The notes below the pieces were generated by a model. That model saw nothing but the letters and a program-made list of their open reading frames with translations, was not told the origin of the DNA and ran no database searches. Made by a program: the position numbers and the translations under genes. From Photobacterium salinisoli (GTDB taxonomy: Bacteria; Pseudomonadota; Gammaproteobacteria; Enterobacterales; Vibrionaceae), in NCBI RefSeq assembly GCF_003614885.1, contig NZ_QZMS01000011.1, positions 1,116,001 through 1,180,000 on the forward strand: a stretch of 64,000 bases of DNA, read 5' to 3'. This document shows positions 1-8,666 of the stretch, piece after piece; the stretch's first letter is position 1, and the number at the start of each line of letters is the position of its first letter.

Positions 1-879
1 CAGCTGGGCTTTTTCCAGATAGCGAATCTCGTCGTCGGCCAGAAAGTGCACGCTGGTGGCGTCAATCAGCACGCTGCGCTTAATACGGCGCCCGCCTGAC
101 TGCTGCATGCCTTTCCAGTTCTTAAATGAGTCTGAAATCAGCGCGTAGGTCGGAATCGTTGTAATGGTTTTATCCCAGTTCTGCACTTTCACCGTGGTCA
201 GACTGATATCAATCACATCACCGTCGGCACCGTATTTCGGCATTTCCAGCCAGTCGCCAACACTGAGCATTTTATTGGCGGATAACTGGATGCCCGCCAC
301 CAGTCCCAGAATTGGATCTTTAAACACCAGCATGATCACCGCGGTCATCGCACCCAGACCACTGAGCAGTATGACCGGAGATTTGCCGATCAAAATCGAG
401 GTACTCATCAGGGCTGCAACCACAAAAAAGATGATTTTCAGACTCTGCGAAATACCTCGCAAGGGCATATTGCGGCCAGCCTGTGTCCGGCCCAACAGCA
501 CTTCAATCACACCCAGTACCGCGTAGAGTGTCAGCAAGCTGTACAGCACAATCCACAGCGACGTGAAAGTTTGCAAAATCTCATACACGGCGCTGTCATC
601 AGACAGCCACAACTGCGTTTGCACCGCAATCACAATGCCCTGAATCAGCAGAGCAAACCGGCTGAAGAGTTTCTTACCAAAGACGGCCTGATGCCAGAGC
701 GTTTCGCTGTGCCCGGTAAACCGGTTCAGCCACAGAATCACACCGCGGTGCAGTATGAAATGAATCACGACAGAGATACCGGCGATCAAGCCCAGCGCCT
801 CGCCGAGATCAATCAGTTGTTCAATATTAATATTGTGAGAAGTAAACCATTCAGTAAGCATGAAAAATAGTGCTGCCAT
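1..879 (-). CDS. ybdG: YbdG-like mechanosensitive channel (MscS family), 3' part missing
   Basis: This gene runs off the left edge; 293 codons are visible. Several hydrophobic helices fill the N-terminal half. They are followed by the MscS pore-lining helix and beta-domain signature: SGLGAMTAVIMLVFKDPILG, then LVAGIQLSANKML and GDWLEMPKYGADGDVIDI. These blocks match Escherichia coli YbdG, the miniconductance channel that opens under membrane tension and releases solutes during hypo-osmotic shock. The visible part ends inside the cytoplasmic domain, at ADDEIRYLEKAQL. Start: an ATG at 877-879; a second in-frame ATG at 859-861 fits the E. coli N-terminus about equally well, and neither has a strong Shine-Dalgarno sequence. 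The family call is firm; the start is not. Confidence 0.9.
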   Translation of the reverse strand, partial: MAALFFMLTEWFTSHNINIEQLIDLGEALGLIAGISVVIHFILHRGVILWLNRFTGHSETLWHQAVFGKKLFSRFALLIQGIVIAVQTQLWLSDDSAVYEILQTFTSLWIVLYSLLTLYAVLGVIEVLLGRTQAGRNMPLRGISQSLKIIFFVVAALMSTSILIGKSPVILLSGLGAMTAVIMLVFKDPILGLVAGIQLSANKMLSVGDWLEMPKYGADGDVIDISLTTVKVQNWDKTITTIPTYALISDSFKNWKGMQQSGGRRIKRSVLIDATSVHFLADDEIRYLEKAQL

Positions 880-1268
880 AAATCACAAACAGGCCGTCAA
901 TGTAGCATGGATAGCGGCTTTTCAACATGAGGCAAAATGTTAAATCTGGGTGGGGAGGGGGATTGTGTGAAGTGCTGATTGAGGAGGTTATCGGTTTAAT
1001 TAAACAATTCACTTCGTGTGGTGCTACTAAATAATCCCAGTTCGTAATCTCTGTATTGGTTATCTAAATGCGTGTGTTTAACACTCTCGGCCTTAGTCGC
1101 AGTTTCGCCACATTAGATTATTGAAATACGAAGGCATAGCTGTTGGAATAATCAAGGCCAGAGGAGAAAGAAAAATTTCTCAGGTGTAGACACTTTGTAG
1201 ACACTTGGCTATTTGTAGTATAAAAAAGGCCACTTAAAAGCGGCCTTAAATACTTCGAAAAAACCGAG
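880..1268. other. intergenic region between guaC 3' end and ybdG-like 5' end
   Basis: Nothing coding is convincing here. The only clear element is the guaC terminator near 1221-1248. A GTGTGAAGTG near 964 faces a CACTTCGTGTG near 1010 as a loose inverted repeat, but no promoter for the leftward channel gene could be assigned with confidence. Confidence 0.5.
1221..1248 (-). terminator. rho-independent terminator of guaC
   Basis: On the minus strand AAGGCC and GGCCTT form a stem around a short A/T-rich loop, and a run of T residues follows. It lies just downstream of the guaC stop codon. Confidence 0.8.
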
Positions 1269-2312
1269 TTATTCTTTCCCGTACACGTTATTTTCCTGCT
1301 CACGTACACGGATGAACGTGGTGCGTTTGGTCAGCTCTTTCAGCTTCGCCGCGCCAACGTAGGTGCAGGTTGAGCGCACGCCGCCCATAATATCCTGGAT
1401 GGTGTTTTCCACCGGGCCACGGTAAGGCAATAGGACGGTTTTTCCTTCAGCGGCACGGTAGTTGGCAACCCCGCCAGAATGCTTGTCCATCGCGCTCTGG
1501 CTCGACATCCCGTAAAATTTCATGAATTGCTGGCCGTCTTTTTCAACGATTTCGCCGTTGCTTTCTTCATGGCCGGCCAGCATGCCGCCCAGCATCACGA
1601 AATCAGCGCCGCCGCCGAAGGCTTTAGAGACATCGCCGGCACAGGTGCAGCCGCCGTCGCCAATGATCTGTCCACCCAGGCCGTGTGCGGCATCCGCACA
1701 TTCGATAATGGCAGACAGTTGCGGGTAACCCACACCGGTTTTCACGCGAGTGGTGCACACTGAACCCGGGCCGATACCCACTTTGACGATGTCTGCACCC
1801 GCCAGAATCAGCTCTTCCACCATGTCGCCGGTGACGACGTTACCCGCGCTGATGACTTTATCAGGGAATGCTTTACGGACTTTTTCCACGTACTCGACCA
1901 GGTGCTCAGAGTAACCGTTCGCGATGTCAATGCAGATAAACATCAGCTCGTCGGTCAGCGCCATAATATCTTTGGTTTTCTGAAAATCAGCATCTGATGT
2001 ACCGGTAGAGACCATGGCGTGTTTCAGGACATCAGCACTGTTTTCTTTAATGAAACTGGCCCAGTCCTCAACACTATAGTGTTTGTGAATGGCGGTCATG
2101 ACATTGTGTTTTGCCAGTGCTTTTGCCATGTCAAAGCTGCCGACTGAATCCATATTGGCGGCAATGATGGGAACGCCTGACCATTGACGGCCGCTATGCT
2201 TGAATGTAAAATCGCGGGTTAATTCAACTTGAGATCGGCTTTTCAGGGTTGAACGTTTCGGGCGAAACAGTACATCTTTGAATCCCAGTTTCAGGTCTTG
2301 TTCGATACGCAT
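1269..2312 (-). CDS. guaC: GMP reductase
   Basis: The enzyme reduces GMP to IMP with NADPH and releases ammonia, returning guanine nucleotides to the purine pool. The 347-residue length equals that of E. coli GuaC. The N-terminus [20 protein letters not shown] is characteristic, and the IMPDH/GMPR catalytic loop GPGSVCTTR carries the active-site cysteine. Further signatures are IIGDGGC and FVMLGG in the TIM barrel. The start is an ATG preceded by GAAGGAAC at good spacing. The gene is monocistronic, with its own terminator downstream and a promoter plus stem-loop leader upstream (2406-2472). It is not beside other purine genes here. Confidence 0.97.
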   Translation of the reverse strand: MRIEQDLKLGFKDVLFRPKRSTLKSRSQVELTRDFTFKHSGRQWSGVPIIAANMDSVGSFDMAKALAKHNVMTAIHKHYSVEDWASFIKENSADVLKHAMVSTGTSDADFQKTKDIMALTDELMFICIDIANGYSEHLVEYVEKVRKAFPDKVISAGNVVTGDMVEELILAGADIVKVGIGPGSVCTTRVKTGVGYPQLSAIIECADAAHGLGGQIIGDGGCTCAGDVSKAFGGGADFVMLGGMLAGHEESNGEIVEKDGQQFMKFYGMSSQSAMDKHSGGVANYRAAEGKTVLLPYRGPVENTIQDIMGGVRSTCTYVGAAKLKELTKRTTFIRVREQENNVYGKE

Positions 2313-2405
2313 GGAAGTTCCTTCTTTATCTTCACTGTGACTATCGGATATTGCTCGTCAGTTATGCGCTATTGGCAGATAGCAATTTTCCTGAAGAGCA
2401 GGCAC

Positions 2406-2472
2406 AAAAAAACCGGAGCGTTGGCAGACGCTCCGGTTTTCAGCATTATAGGCGCAGTTATTTTTTCTACAA
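2406..2472 (-). promoter_or_regulatory. guaC promoter followed at once by a terminator-like stem-loop
   Basis: On the minus strand TTGTAG (2467-2472) and TATAAT (2445-2450) are separated by 16 bp. Transcription would start near 2438, at the edge of a 13-bp perfect stem (2409-2421 with 2428-2440), followed by seven T. The guaC ATG lies about 95 nt further on. The hairpin could cap the 5' end or act as an attenuator. Both the promoter and the stem are read directly; the role is inference. Confidence 0.6.
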
Positions 2473-2621
2473 GCCTGAAAAACGCATTTTTTTTATGATA
2501 TCCTCCCGAAGATTGCATCCACCCATTTTGCCTCGACGTCACACAGTGTCATGACGGTTTGGTGAATCCTCAAGCATTCAAATCACTTCATAACCAGACG
2601 CGGATGACTTCCTGAATCCGA

Positions 2622-3101
2622 ATGTCAAATTTATTATTTTTTTCTTCCAATCTTATTCAATCCTTGGATAATCCTATGAGTCTCGCTGGCTACGTGGATA
2701 GATTTACCTTGTTCAATAGAAGAAAAACAAAACAGATATTCCCGCTGGATTTCTACGGTGAAGATGGCAGCTGGCGCTTTATTCTGCGGGCATACTCGTC
2801 TGATGAAGTACTGGATGCTATGTATTGGCGTGCATATATTTCTTGTCACCGGAAGGAGTTTGATCTGCTTCATCTGGCGATCGACAAGTTTAACTATAAG
2901 TACAACTACTCGGCCTCTGATGTTTCAGAGTTGCATTTGGGAGCCGTAGGCTCTGCAATGCGGGTGAATATGATGGGGCCGATTGTGCCGGTTAAGCATT
3001 TGCTGGCTAATATTGCAGAAAAGCTGGCAAACAAGACGAGCGGCACTGAGAAAACCCAGGCCGCAGCACATAACGGGCCTCTTCAGGCTAAGTCATCTTA
3101 A
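2622..3101 (+). CDS. hypothetical protein
   Basis: I do not recognise this family. The 159-residue product is soluble-looking, without a signal peptide or membrane segment. It is rich in aromatic and charged residues in the first 100 positions (YGEDGSWRF, MYWRAYISCHRKEF, KFNYKYNY), then has a polar, low-complexity tail. An internal ATG at 2676 (MSLAGYVDRF) is an equally reasonable start and would remove 18 residues; neither has a strong Shine-Dalgarno sequence. A stem-loop terminator follows at 3138-3162, supporting a real single-gene transcript. It reads divergently from guaC. Confidence 0.7.
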   Translation: MSNLLFFSSNLIQSLDNPMSLAGYVDRFTLFNRRKTKQIFPLDFYGEDGSWRFILRAYSSDEVLDAMYWRAYISCHRKEFDLLHLAIDKFNYKYNYSASDVSELHLGAVGSAMRVNMMGPIVPVKHLLANIAEKLANKTSGTEKTQAAAHNGPLQAKSS

Positions 3102-3137
3102 GTGCTGAAAGATGGTCTGAATGACGACTGAATATTT

Positions 3138-3162
3138 AAAAGGAGCGATGGCTCCTTTTTTA
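3138..3162 (+). terminator. rho-independent terminator
   Basis: AAAAGGAGC, a GATG loop and GCTCCTTTTTT form a short stem with a T tract directly after the hypothetical gene that ends at 3101. It lies inside a longer open frame, which supports the later start chosen for the next gene. Confidence 0.8.
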
Positions 3163-3252
3163 ATGTCCGATTTTGGTAAAAGCTTGTGGAGACATTATCT
3201 TAAGTTCGCTATGTTAGGAAATGAATCTGACAATAATCATGTAGGTGAACGG

Positions 3253-3765
3253 ATGAACTCATGGACGCAGGGCAGATATCTGGCCGTATCGTTGTTGCTG
3301 GCGACTCAGTTTGGGCTGGTCAGCAATGTGCACGCCACCACGGATCTGGCATCCATGTCAGAGTTGGTGGGCAAGTGGCAGTGCCTGCCGGATGAGAAGG
3401 CATCAGATAAGGAAGAGAGCTGGGTGAATTATGATTTTCATCATGATGGAAAAGTCAGCTCTAAAGAATGGATTCGCTATCAGGATCAGGGCAAAACTGA
3501 GCTGGAATTCAACTTATTTGTCGACTATCACCTTGAGTCGCTGGAAGGTGAATACCGTTTAAAACCTTTATCAATGAAACGGGAAATTCTGTCAGACCCC
3601 AATCAGGCCAATCCTTTTGGTTATGATGCGCAGCGCGATCTCATGGGTTACCGCATCTTCTTGCAGCCGGTGATGAAAGGTAAAAACGCAGCGCAGTTCG
3701 AAATGTGGTATCACATCACTCCCCAGAATCATTTTTCTATGCAGTGCCAGCGGCAGGCCGCCTGA
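3253..3765 (+). CDS. exported hypothetical protein
   Basis: This is a 170-residue product of unknown function. The reading frame is open from 3121, but that part overlaps a terminator. The ATG at 3253 has AGGTGA at good spacing and begins a typical signal peptide, with likely cleavage after the VHA in NVHATTDLAS. The mature part holds a WQCLPDE segment and a C-terminal MQCQRQ, so two cysteines could form a disulfide. Regular alternating hydrophobic and charged stretches (SKEWIRYQDQGKTELEFNLF) suggest a small beta-sheet fold, as in lipocalin-like periplasmic proteins, but this is only a shape argument. It converges with the antiporter gene 7 bp away. Confidence 0.8.
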   Translation: MNSWTQGRYLAVSLLLATQFGLVSNVHATTDLASMSELVGKWQCLPDEKASDKEESWVNYDFHHDGKVSSKEWIRYQDQGKTELEFNLFVDYHLESLEGEYRLKPLSMKREILSDPNQANPFGYDAQRDLMGYRIFLQPVMKGKNAAQFEMWYHITPQNHFSMQCQRQAA

Positions 3766-3772
3766 CGGGCAA

Positions 3773-4939
3773 TCAGTCTTTACGCAGGTTGCTTACACTT
3801 GAAATCGGCGTAGGAAAGCGACTGACGACCCAGTAAGTGGACAGGATGAAAGTCGTGAGTGTTGCAGCTTGAATAAAGAGCATGCCCTGATCTGAAACCA
3901 GACCGGCAGTAAGTGCTGAATAGGCAAGTAAGAGGGAAAACTCGCTGGCTTGACTGAGCCGGGCGGACAGTTCCTTAGGTGCTTTTTCGTTTGCCAGTTT
4001 TAGCGCAATAATGAAACCTGCTGCTTTTACTGCCACCAGCAGCACTCCAAACAGCCCACCCCAAAGCAGTACGGTACCGCCTTGTGTGATGTCCATTTTT
4101 GCACCAACCGCGAAGAAAAATAATATCAGAAAAAATTCCCTCAAGGGTTTCAGGTGCAGGGAAATCGCTTGCGAAACCCGGCTGATGGCTATAGACAGCC
4201 CGGCTACAAATGCCCCGATTTCATAGGATAAACCCGCTAAGTGACCCGTTTCCGCCCACAGCAGACACCATGCCAGTGCGGTAACAAAGGTGTATTCCTG
4301 AATCACATCAAAACGACGAAACAACGGGAGCACCAGATAGCGGACGCCTAAATACGCCAACAAGCAAAGCAAACCCAGCTTCAGGAGAATCAGTATAAAG
4401 GCGCTGATCATAGCATCTGGTTCCCGCACATTCAGGAACAGAATCACAATGATAGCCAGTATGTCCTGTATCAGTAGCACGCTGGTCATGACTTCCCCCA
4501 CACGCTGATGATGGAGTGTGGTGGTCGGGATCAATTTCAACCCTATGACGGTACTTGAGAACATCAGTGCGGCGGCGGCCACAAGCGAATCACCAAGGGA
4601 CAGACCGATCATCAAGCTAAATCCCAATGTCACCAGAAAGAAGAGACAACAGGTCCCCAGCGTGATCAGTGCGCTTTCTTTAAAGAGACTCAGCAGCTTG
4701 AAAGGTTGCAGGTTCAGGCCCAGAAGAAACAGTAATAGGATGACACCGAACTGGCCGAACTGGATGATTCTGTCGTTATCATTGAGCAACCCCAAGCCAC
4801 TGGGGCCAAGGGCAATGCCGGCCATAATGTACGCCAGAATGATAGGCTGGCGGGCGTACAGAAAAATCGTGCCTATTAACGCTGAACTGACCACAATGAT
4901 CCCGAGCTCGAAAATCATGGTCTGTAGTTCATTTAACAT
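3773..4939 (-). CDS. CPA2-family monovalent cation:proton antiporter, membrane domain only
   Basis: This 388-residue integral membrane protein has the Na_H_exchanger fold of the KefB/KefC group, with about 12 hydrophobic segments. Recognisable family blocks are QPIILAYIMAGIALGPSGLG near residue 27, FLLGLNLQPFKL, MFSSTVIGLKLI and LLIQDILAII. The protein stops soon after the last helix (VSRFPTPISSVSNLRKD), so it lacks the cytoplasmic RCK/TrkA-N regulatory domain of true KefB/C. It therefore resembles stand-alone Na+/H+ or K+/H+ exchangers; the ion is not readable from sequence. The ATG at 4937-4939 has only a weak ribosome binding site. Confidence 0.9.
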   Translation of the reverse strand: MLNELQTMIFELGIIVVSSALIGTIFLYARQPIILAYIMAGIALGPSGLGLLNDNDRIIQFGQFGVILLLFLLGLNLQPFKLLSLFKESALITLGTCCLFFLVTLGFSLMIGLSLGDSLVAAAALMFSSTVIGLKLIPTTTLHHQRVGEVMTSVLLIQDILAIIVILFLNVREPDAMISAFILILLKLGLLCLLAYLGVRYLVLPLFRRFDVIQEYTFVTALAWCLLWAETGHLAGLSYEIGAFVAGLSIAISRVSQAISLHLKPLREFFLILFFFAVGAKMDITQGGTVLLWGGLFGVLLVAVKAAGFIIALKLANEKAPKELSARLSQASEFSLLLAYSALTAGLVSDQGMLFIQAATLTTFILSTYWVVSRFPTPISSVSNLRKD

Positions 4940-4999
4940 GCGGCACCCATACGACAGCGATCAGGCTTGTTAATCCCTTAAAAGCATAGATGCTTTAGT

Positions 5000-5079
5000 G
5001 GGACAGTCACTATTGTGACGGGCTCAATGGATGCGACTTCAGCCATAGTGGTTTAGCGATACCATAACGGGACAGACAC
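5000..5079. repeat. two GGGACAG-type short interspersed repeats
   Basis: GGGACAGTCAC at 5000-5010 and GGGACAGACAC at 5069-5079 have the same orientation. They match the repeat family around the RAYT transposase (10633-10679 and 11991-12075) and the pair at 32449-32509. The second copy touches the stop codon of the gene at 5080. Confidence 0.6.
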
Positions 5080-5658
5080 TTATGCGTGCCGGGCAAATCC
5101 GGCAAGGATGTTCGCCAGTCGATCTATTTTGCTATTGGAGAGCTGGCGATAATCAAAGTAGGGACAGATAACCAGCCTGTGTTCACTGTTGATCGCAAAT
5201 TCATTATCCAGCCAGATAAGAGGTACTGTCAGTTTTTCCTCGTGAATCAGCTTCTTGGCGTAGGTTCTGCCCATAATGATGTGATAGCGGGGCACGGTAT
5301 CTGAAGCATCAAGATTGGGCGGATTGAATAACAGCGCTGTTTGGCTGTATTGCCGGAGAAGGAAATCATCTCTGAATGACTGCCAGCTCGGCGCGTTCGT
5401 TGAATGGGGAAACACCTTGCTGTCGAGGGCATAAATCAGCTTAGCGTAAACATTGAACACTTTTCGCCACCCGTTGCCACACGCCTGGCCGATAGCATGT
5501 ATTTCACCTGAAGCAGCAGGTTGCAATTGATTCAAATATTCCATCCCGGGCATAGCTGGACGGTGTTCGATGTAAGCGGCCAGTGAAAAATCGGAACAGC
5601 CCAGTCCGATATGATTCTGTGCGCTATCTTCGGTGATATTGTGTGTTTTTTCAGGCAT
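5080..5658 (-). CDS. conserved hypothetical protein, possibly DUF6942
   Basis: A 192-residue soluble protein with no signal peptide. Notable segments are AYIEHRPAMPGMEYLNQL, a central WRKVFNVYAKLIYAL and the C-terminal part PRYHIIMGRTYAKKLIHEEK with VICPYFDYRQLSN. The arrangement resembles gammaproteobacterial proteins catalogued as DUF6942, but that assignment is from memory and uncertain. The ATG at 5656-5658 has AAGAAGATC upstream. The gene sits alone between the antiporter and the His-rich protein gene. No function can be proposed. Confidence 0.75.
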   Translation of the reverse strand: MPEKTHNITEDSAQNHIGLGCSDFSLAAYIEHRPAMPGMEYLNQLQPAASGEIHAIGQACGNGWRKVFNVYAKLIYALDSKVFPHSTNAPSWQSFRDDFLLRQYSQTALLFNPPNLDASDTVPRYHIIMGRTYAKKLIHEEKLTVPLIWLDNEFAINSEHRLVICPYFDYRQLSNSKIDRLANILAGFARHA

Positions 5659-5794
5659 CAGTGTCGATCTTCTTTATATGCGGTATGTTGGATAATTGTA
5701 AGCGTGATTTTACTTAATGTTTACTTGCGGTTGACACTGCTTTACCAAGCCATATGTACGCTGTACACATATGTAGAAAAACAGGTAGCGTCAT

Positions 5795-6148
5795 ATGAAA
5801 ACTCTATGGATTGGTATCTTGTGCTTCTCTCTGATTGCACCAGCAACCAGTTTTGCCCATGGTGGCAGAGATCACGGTGGCAGAGACCATGGTTATGATC
5901 ATGGTTATAAAAAATACTATAAGCATAAACATAAGCACAGACACCATCATCATCGTAAACCGGTAAGACATTATCACCACCATGATGTTGTCGTCATTAA
6001 GGAACGCCCTCGCAGGGAATATCACCGTACCAATTTACCCGAACTGGTGACCTTTGCTGTGGTCTCTGGCATTACTTATGCGATTATTGATAACGCATTT
6101 TATAAAAAATCTGGTGACAATTACGTTTACACCCCATACCGCCCTTAA
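5795..6148 (+). CDS. histidine-rich exported protein
   Basis: A 117-residue protein of unknown family. It has a classical signal peptide with likely cleavage after SFA. A strongly His/Lys/Tyr-rich stretch follows (HGGRDHGGRDHGYDHGYKKY, then KHKHKHRHHHHRKP), with roughly 25 histidines in 45 residues. A short hydrophobic C-terminal segment (LVTFAVVSGITYAIID) and a Tyr-rich end close the protein. Such composition often binds Ni, Zn or Cu in the periplasm, which is inference here. It is transcribed alone and followed by a strong terminator at 6193-6226. Confidence 0.85.
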   Translation: MKTLWIGILCFSLIAPATSFAHGGRDHGGRDHGYDHGYKKYYKHKHKHRHHHHRKPVRHYHHHDVVVIKERPRREYHRTNLPELVTFAVVSGITYAIIDNAFYKKSGDNYVYTPYRP

Positions 6149-6192
6149 GCTGCCACCAGACTGTTCCGTTCATTATCCTCCAGATTTGCATA

Positions 6193-6226
6193 CCTTCTGT
6201 CAGAAATGGCAGGAGGTTTTTTTTTT
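6193..6226 (+). terminator. rho-independent terminator of the His-rich protein gene
   Basis: A 10-bp stem (CCTTCTGTCA with TGGCAGGAGG, including T-G wobbles) and a GAAA loop are followed by ten T residues. Confidence 0.88.
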
Positions 6227-6659
6227 GCACTCTGCGTTTTCGTTTCCTCTGTACATGCAGAAAATATCAATATTTTTGGTGGGATACACATCACAAACGG
6301 TATTTTATGCTGGCTTTTTGACGAGTTCACACAAGTGCCACAGCTAGAGTGTCAAACCATTACACAATAAAAATCAATGGGTTATGATTTTCCCTAGCAA
6401 GGAACACTGCTTTTGGGTGATGCAAGATTAAAATACCAGTTTGTTAGGCCAGTTATAATCACTTTGTTGGTTGTATATTCTTAATTTTACCCATATGTCG
6501 AAGTTTACATCTGCAAGGTCTTGGCATTATCGAATTTTCCTTTACCCTAGCTTGTAACTGAATTGTTAATCTCTTGTTTGCAGTTCGATGCAAATGGGAG
6601 AGTGTCCGACGCTGTTGCGGACTGCTAGGGATAAGGCGCTGCTAAGAGGAGCTGATGCA
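6227..6659. other. upstream region of the 2OG-Fe dioxygenase gene
   Basis: Over 400 bp without a convincing gene. The frame of the dioxygenase gene is open from 6588 but lacks a ribosome binding site there. I see no recognisable operator, and promoter placement is uncertain. Confidence 0.4.
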
Positions 6660-7310
6660 ATGAATGTTTCACTGGATCGTACTTTTCAACTCACACAACT
6701 GAGCGGACAGGCTATCAATGAGCTTTCCCCTTCGTTTGACCATTTACCCAAAACCGGGCATGCAGATGGCGAGTATCGTCTTCGCCGCTATTCCATTGTG
6801 AAAGCGACCGCCAATGGTGTACTGCACATGCCACCCAGAGCTTTTGTCCAATCTGACGACATTAACCATTTTCAGGGTAATGTCAGCCGCACTTTTGAGC
6901 CTTTGGAGGACAAGATACTCTTTAGTGCCGGGATGCGTGAAATGTGTGAAGTGTTCAAACGCGCCAATGCCTTATCAGATGATCAGGAAATTGAAATTCA
7001 TCAGATCCGTATTGCTACGCTGGAAGGCGAGACTCAGGTAGCACCTGAAGGGGTTCATCAGGATGGTTTTAATCACATTGCGGTGATTGGGATTGGGCGT
7101 GAAAACATCGAGGGTGGGGAGTTTCTGGTCTACAAGAATAAGAATGAACTGCCTTTTCTGAGTATGGCGCTAGAGCAGGGTGAGGTCGCGATTCTGGCCG
7201 ACGATCAGCTCTGGCATAACGCGCGGCCCATCAAAGCGGTGAAGAAAGATAAAAAAGGCTATATGGACCTCTTTGTTCTGACAGCCCGGGAGACGCAGTA
7301 TGCAGTTTGA
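6660..7310 (+). CDS. 2OG-Fe(II) dioxygenase family protein (PF10014-like)
   Basis: The predicted 216-residue enzyme belongs to the small family that includes the L-isoleucine 4-hydroxylase of Bacillus thuringiensis. It would use Fe(II), 2-oxoglutarate and oxygen to hydroxylate a small substrate, probably a free amino acid. The iron-binding triad is visible as HQDGFNHIAVIGIGR (His-X-Asp) and a distal His in ADDQLWHNARP. The conserved block ENIEGGEFLVY lies between. The ATG at 6660 has AGGAG eight bases upstream, which beats the upstream start at 6588. The 3' end overlaps the aminotransferase gene by 11 bp, so the two are translationally coupled and probably act on one substrate. The substrate itself is unknown. 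Confidence 0.85.
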   Translation: MNVSLDRTFQLTQLSGQAINELSPSFDHLPKTGHADGEYRLRRYSIVKATANGVLHMPPRAFVQSDDINHFQGNVSRTFEPLEDKILFSAGMREMCEVFKRANALSDDQEIEIHQIRIATLEGETQVAPEGVHQDGFNHIAVIGIGRENIEGGEFLVYKNKNELPFLSMALEQGEVAILADDQLWHNARPIKAVKKDKKGYMDLFVLTARETQYAV

Positions 7311-8547
7311 TGTTTCGAGTGTTCGTCAGCAGTTTCCTGCACTGGCTCAACAGATAAATGATGCACCTGTGTATTTCTTTGACGGACCGGGTGGAGCACA
7401 GGTGCCTGCCAGTGTTTTACAGGCCATGACGGATTATCTTGGTCGATATAATGCCAATCTGGGCGGTTCGTTTTTCTCCAGTGAGGTGACAGTGTCACTC
7501 ATGGCAAAGGCGCGTCAGTCTGTTCAGGCATTACTGAATGCGCCGTCGCCCGAGAATATTGTTTTTGGTCCGAATATGACCTCACTGACTTTTCAGCTCA
7601 GCCGTGCTATTTCACGTGACTGGAAGCAAGGTGACGAAGTGATTGTGACGTCCCTGGATCATTATTCGAACGTGTCTAGCTGGCAGCAAGCGGCGGATGA
7701 CAAAGGGGTACTGGTTCGTCAGGTTCGGGTGAATCAAGCCGACTGCACGTTAGACTACGAGCACTTTGAATCTTTGCTGAATAATAAAACGCGGTTGGTG
7801 GCCGTCACATACGCGTCGAATACAACTGGCTCGCTGGTGGACATTGCGCGCATTGTTAAAGCTGCGCACAGTGTTGGCGCGCAAGTCTATGTTGATGCAG
7901 TGCACTATGCTCCGCACAAGCTGGTAGACGTGCAGGCACTGGGCTGTGATTTTCTGGCGTGTTCAGCTTATAAGTTCTTTGGTCCGCATGTGGGAATTGC
8001 TTATGTGGCACCTCAGTGGCTGCAGACGTTGAAGCCGTATAAAGTTGAACCTGCTACAGATCTCGGTCCGGGACGTTTTGAAACGGGAACCCAGAACTTT
8101 GAGGGTTTGGCAGGCGTAGTTGCTGCCATTGATTATCTGGCACAGTGGGGCGATCCGCAAGACAGCTTACGCAAGCGTCTGGCAGCCAGTTACACTCAGT
8201 ACCAGTCTCATGAAGAATCGCTGAGCCAGTATTTTTTGAGCTGGGTCAGGAAGTTCAGCAATGTCACTTTACTGGGAATAGACGATGATAAACGGCTCGC
8301 AGAACGTACGCCGACTTTTGCAATACGTATTGATAATGTAATGCCGTCGGATATAGCCTCCCACCTGGGTCAACAGAATATGTGCGTCTGGAACGGTCAC
8401 TTTTATGCGTTAGGGCTGTGCCAACAACTGGGAGTACTTGAAAGTGGTGGCGTCGTCCGAATTGGTTTCATGCATTACAATACTCAGGCAGAAATTGATC
8501 GCCTTTTTGAAGCGTTAGCGCCGTTTTTGAACCCTGTTTCTGAATAA
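7300..8547 (+). CDS. cysteine desulfurase-like class-V aminotransferase (VC1184 subfamily)
   Basis: A PLP-dependent enzyme of fold type I, 415 residues. The N-terminal FFDGPGGAQVP is typical of the Vibrio VC1184-type desulfurase-like subfamily. The cofactor-binding Asp-X-Val-His is in VYVDAVHYAPH and the Schiff-base lysine in CSAYKFFGPHVG. FETGTQNFEG and VVRIGFMHYNT complete the pattern. True IscS/SufS enzymes carry a mobile catalytic cysteine loop, which I do not see clearly, so the activity may be lyase or transaminase rather than desulfurase. It overlaps the dioxygenase gene by 11 bp, is followed by a terminator, and likely acts on the same metabolite. Confidence 0.88.
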   Translation: MQFDVSSVRQQFPALAQQINDAPVYFFDGPGGAQVPASVLQAMTDYLGRYNANLGGSFFSSEVTVSLMAKARQSVQALLNAPSPENIVFGPNMTSLTFQLSRAISRDWKQGDEVIVTSLDHYSNVSSWQQAADDKGVLVRQVRVNQADCTLDYEHFESLLNNKTRLVAVTYASNTTGSLVDIARIVKAAHSVGAQVYVDAVHYAPHKLVDVQALGCDFLACSAYKFFGPHVGIAYVAPQWLQTLKPYKVEPATDLGPGRFETGTQNFEGLAGVVAAIDYLAQWGDPQDSLRKRLAASYTQYQSHEESLSQYFLSWVRKFSNVTLLGIDDDKRLAERTPTFAIRIDNVMPSDIASHLGQQNMCVWNGHFYALGLCQQLGVLESGGVVRIGFMHYNTQAEIDRLFEALAPFLNPVSE

Positions 8548-8614
8548 TAAATAACAATGATTACTGCAATTAGCAGAATACTGTCACAGGCTTAAGCCAT
8601 TAAGCTGATCGAAT

Positions 8615-8646
8615 GAAAGCCCACGTTTTTCGTGGGCTTTTTGTTG
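8615..8646. terminator. bidirectional rho-independent terminator
   Basis: AAAGCCCACG and CGTGGGCTTT form a perfect stem around TTTTT, with T tracts on both strands. It separates the aminotransferase gene from the convergent YdcZ gene. Confidence 0.9.
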
Positions 8647-8666
8647 TTTAGAGCATGCTACACCAG

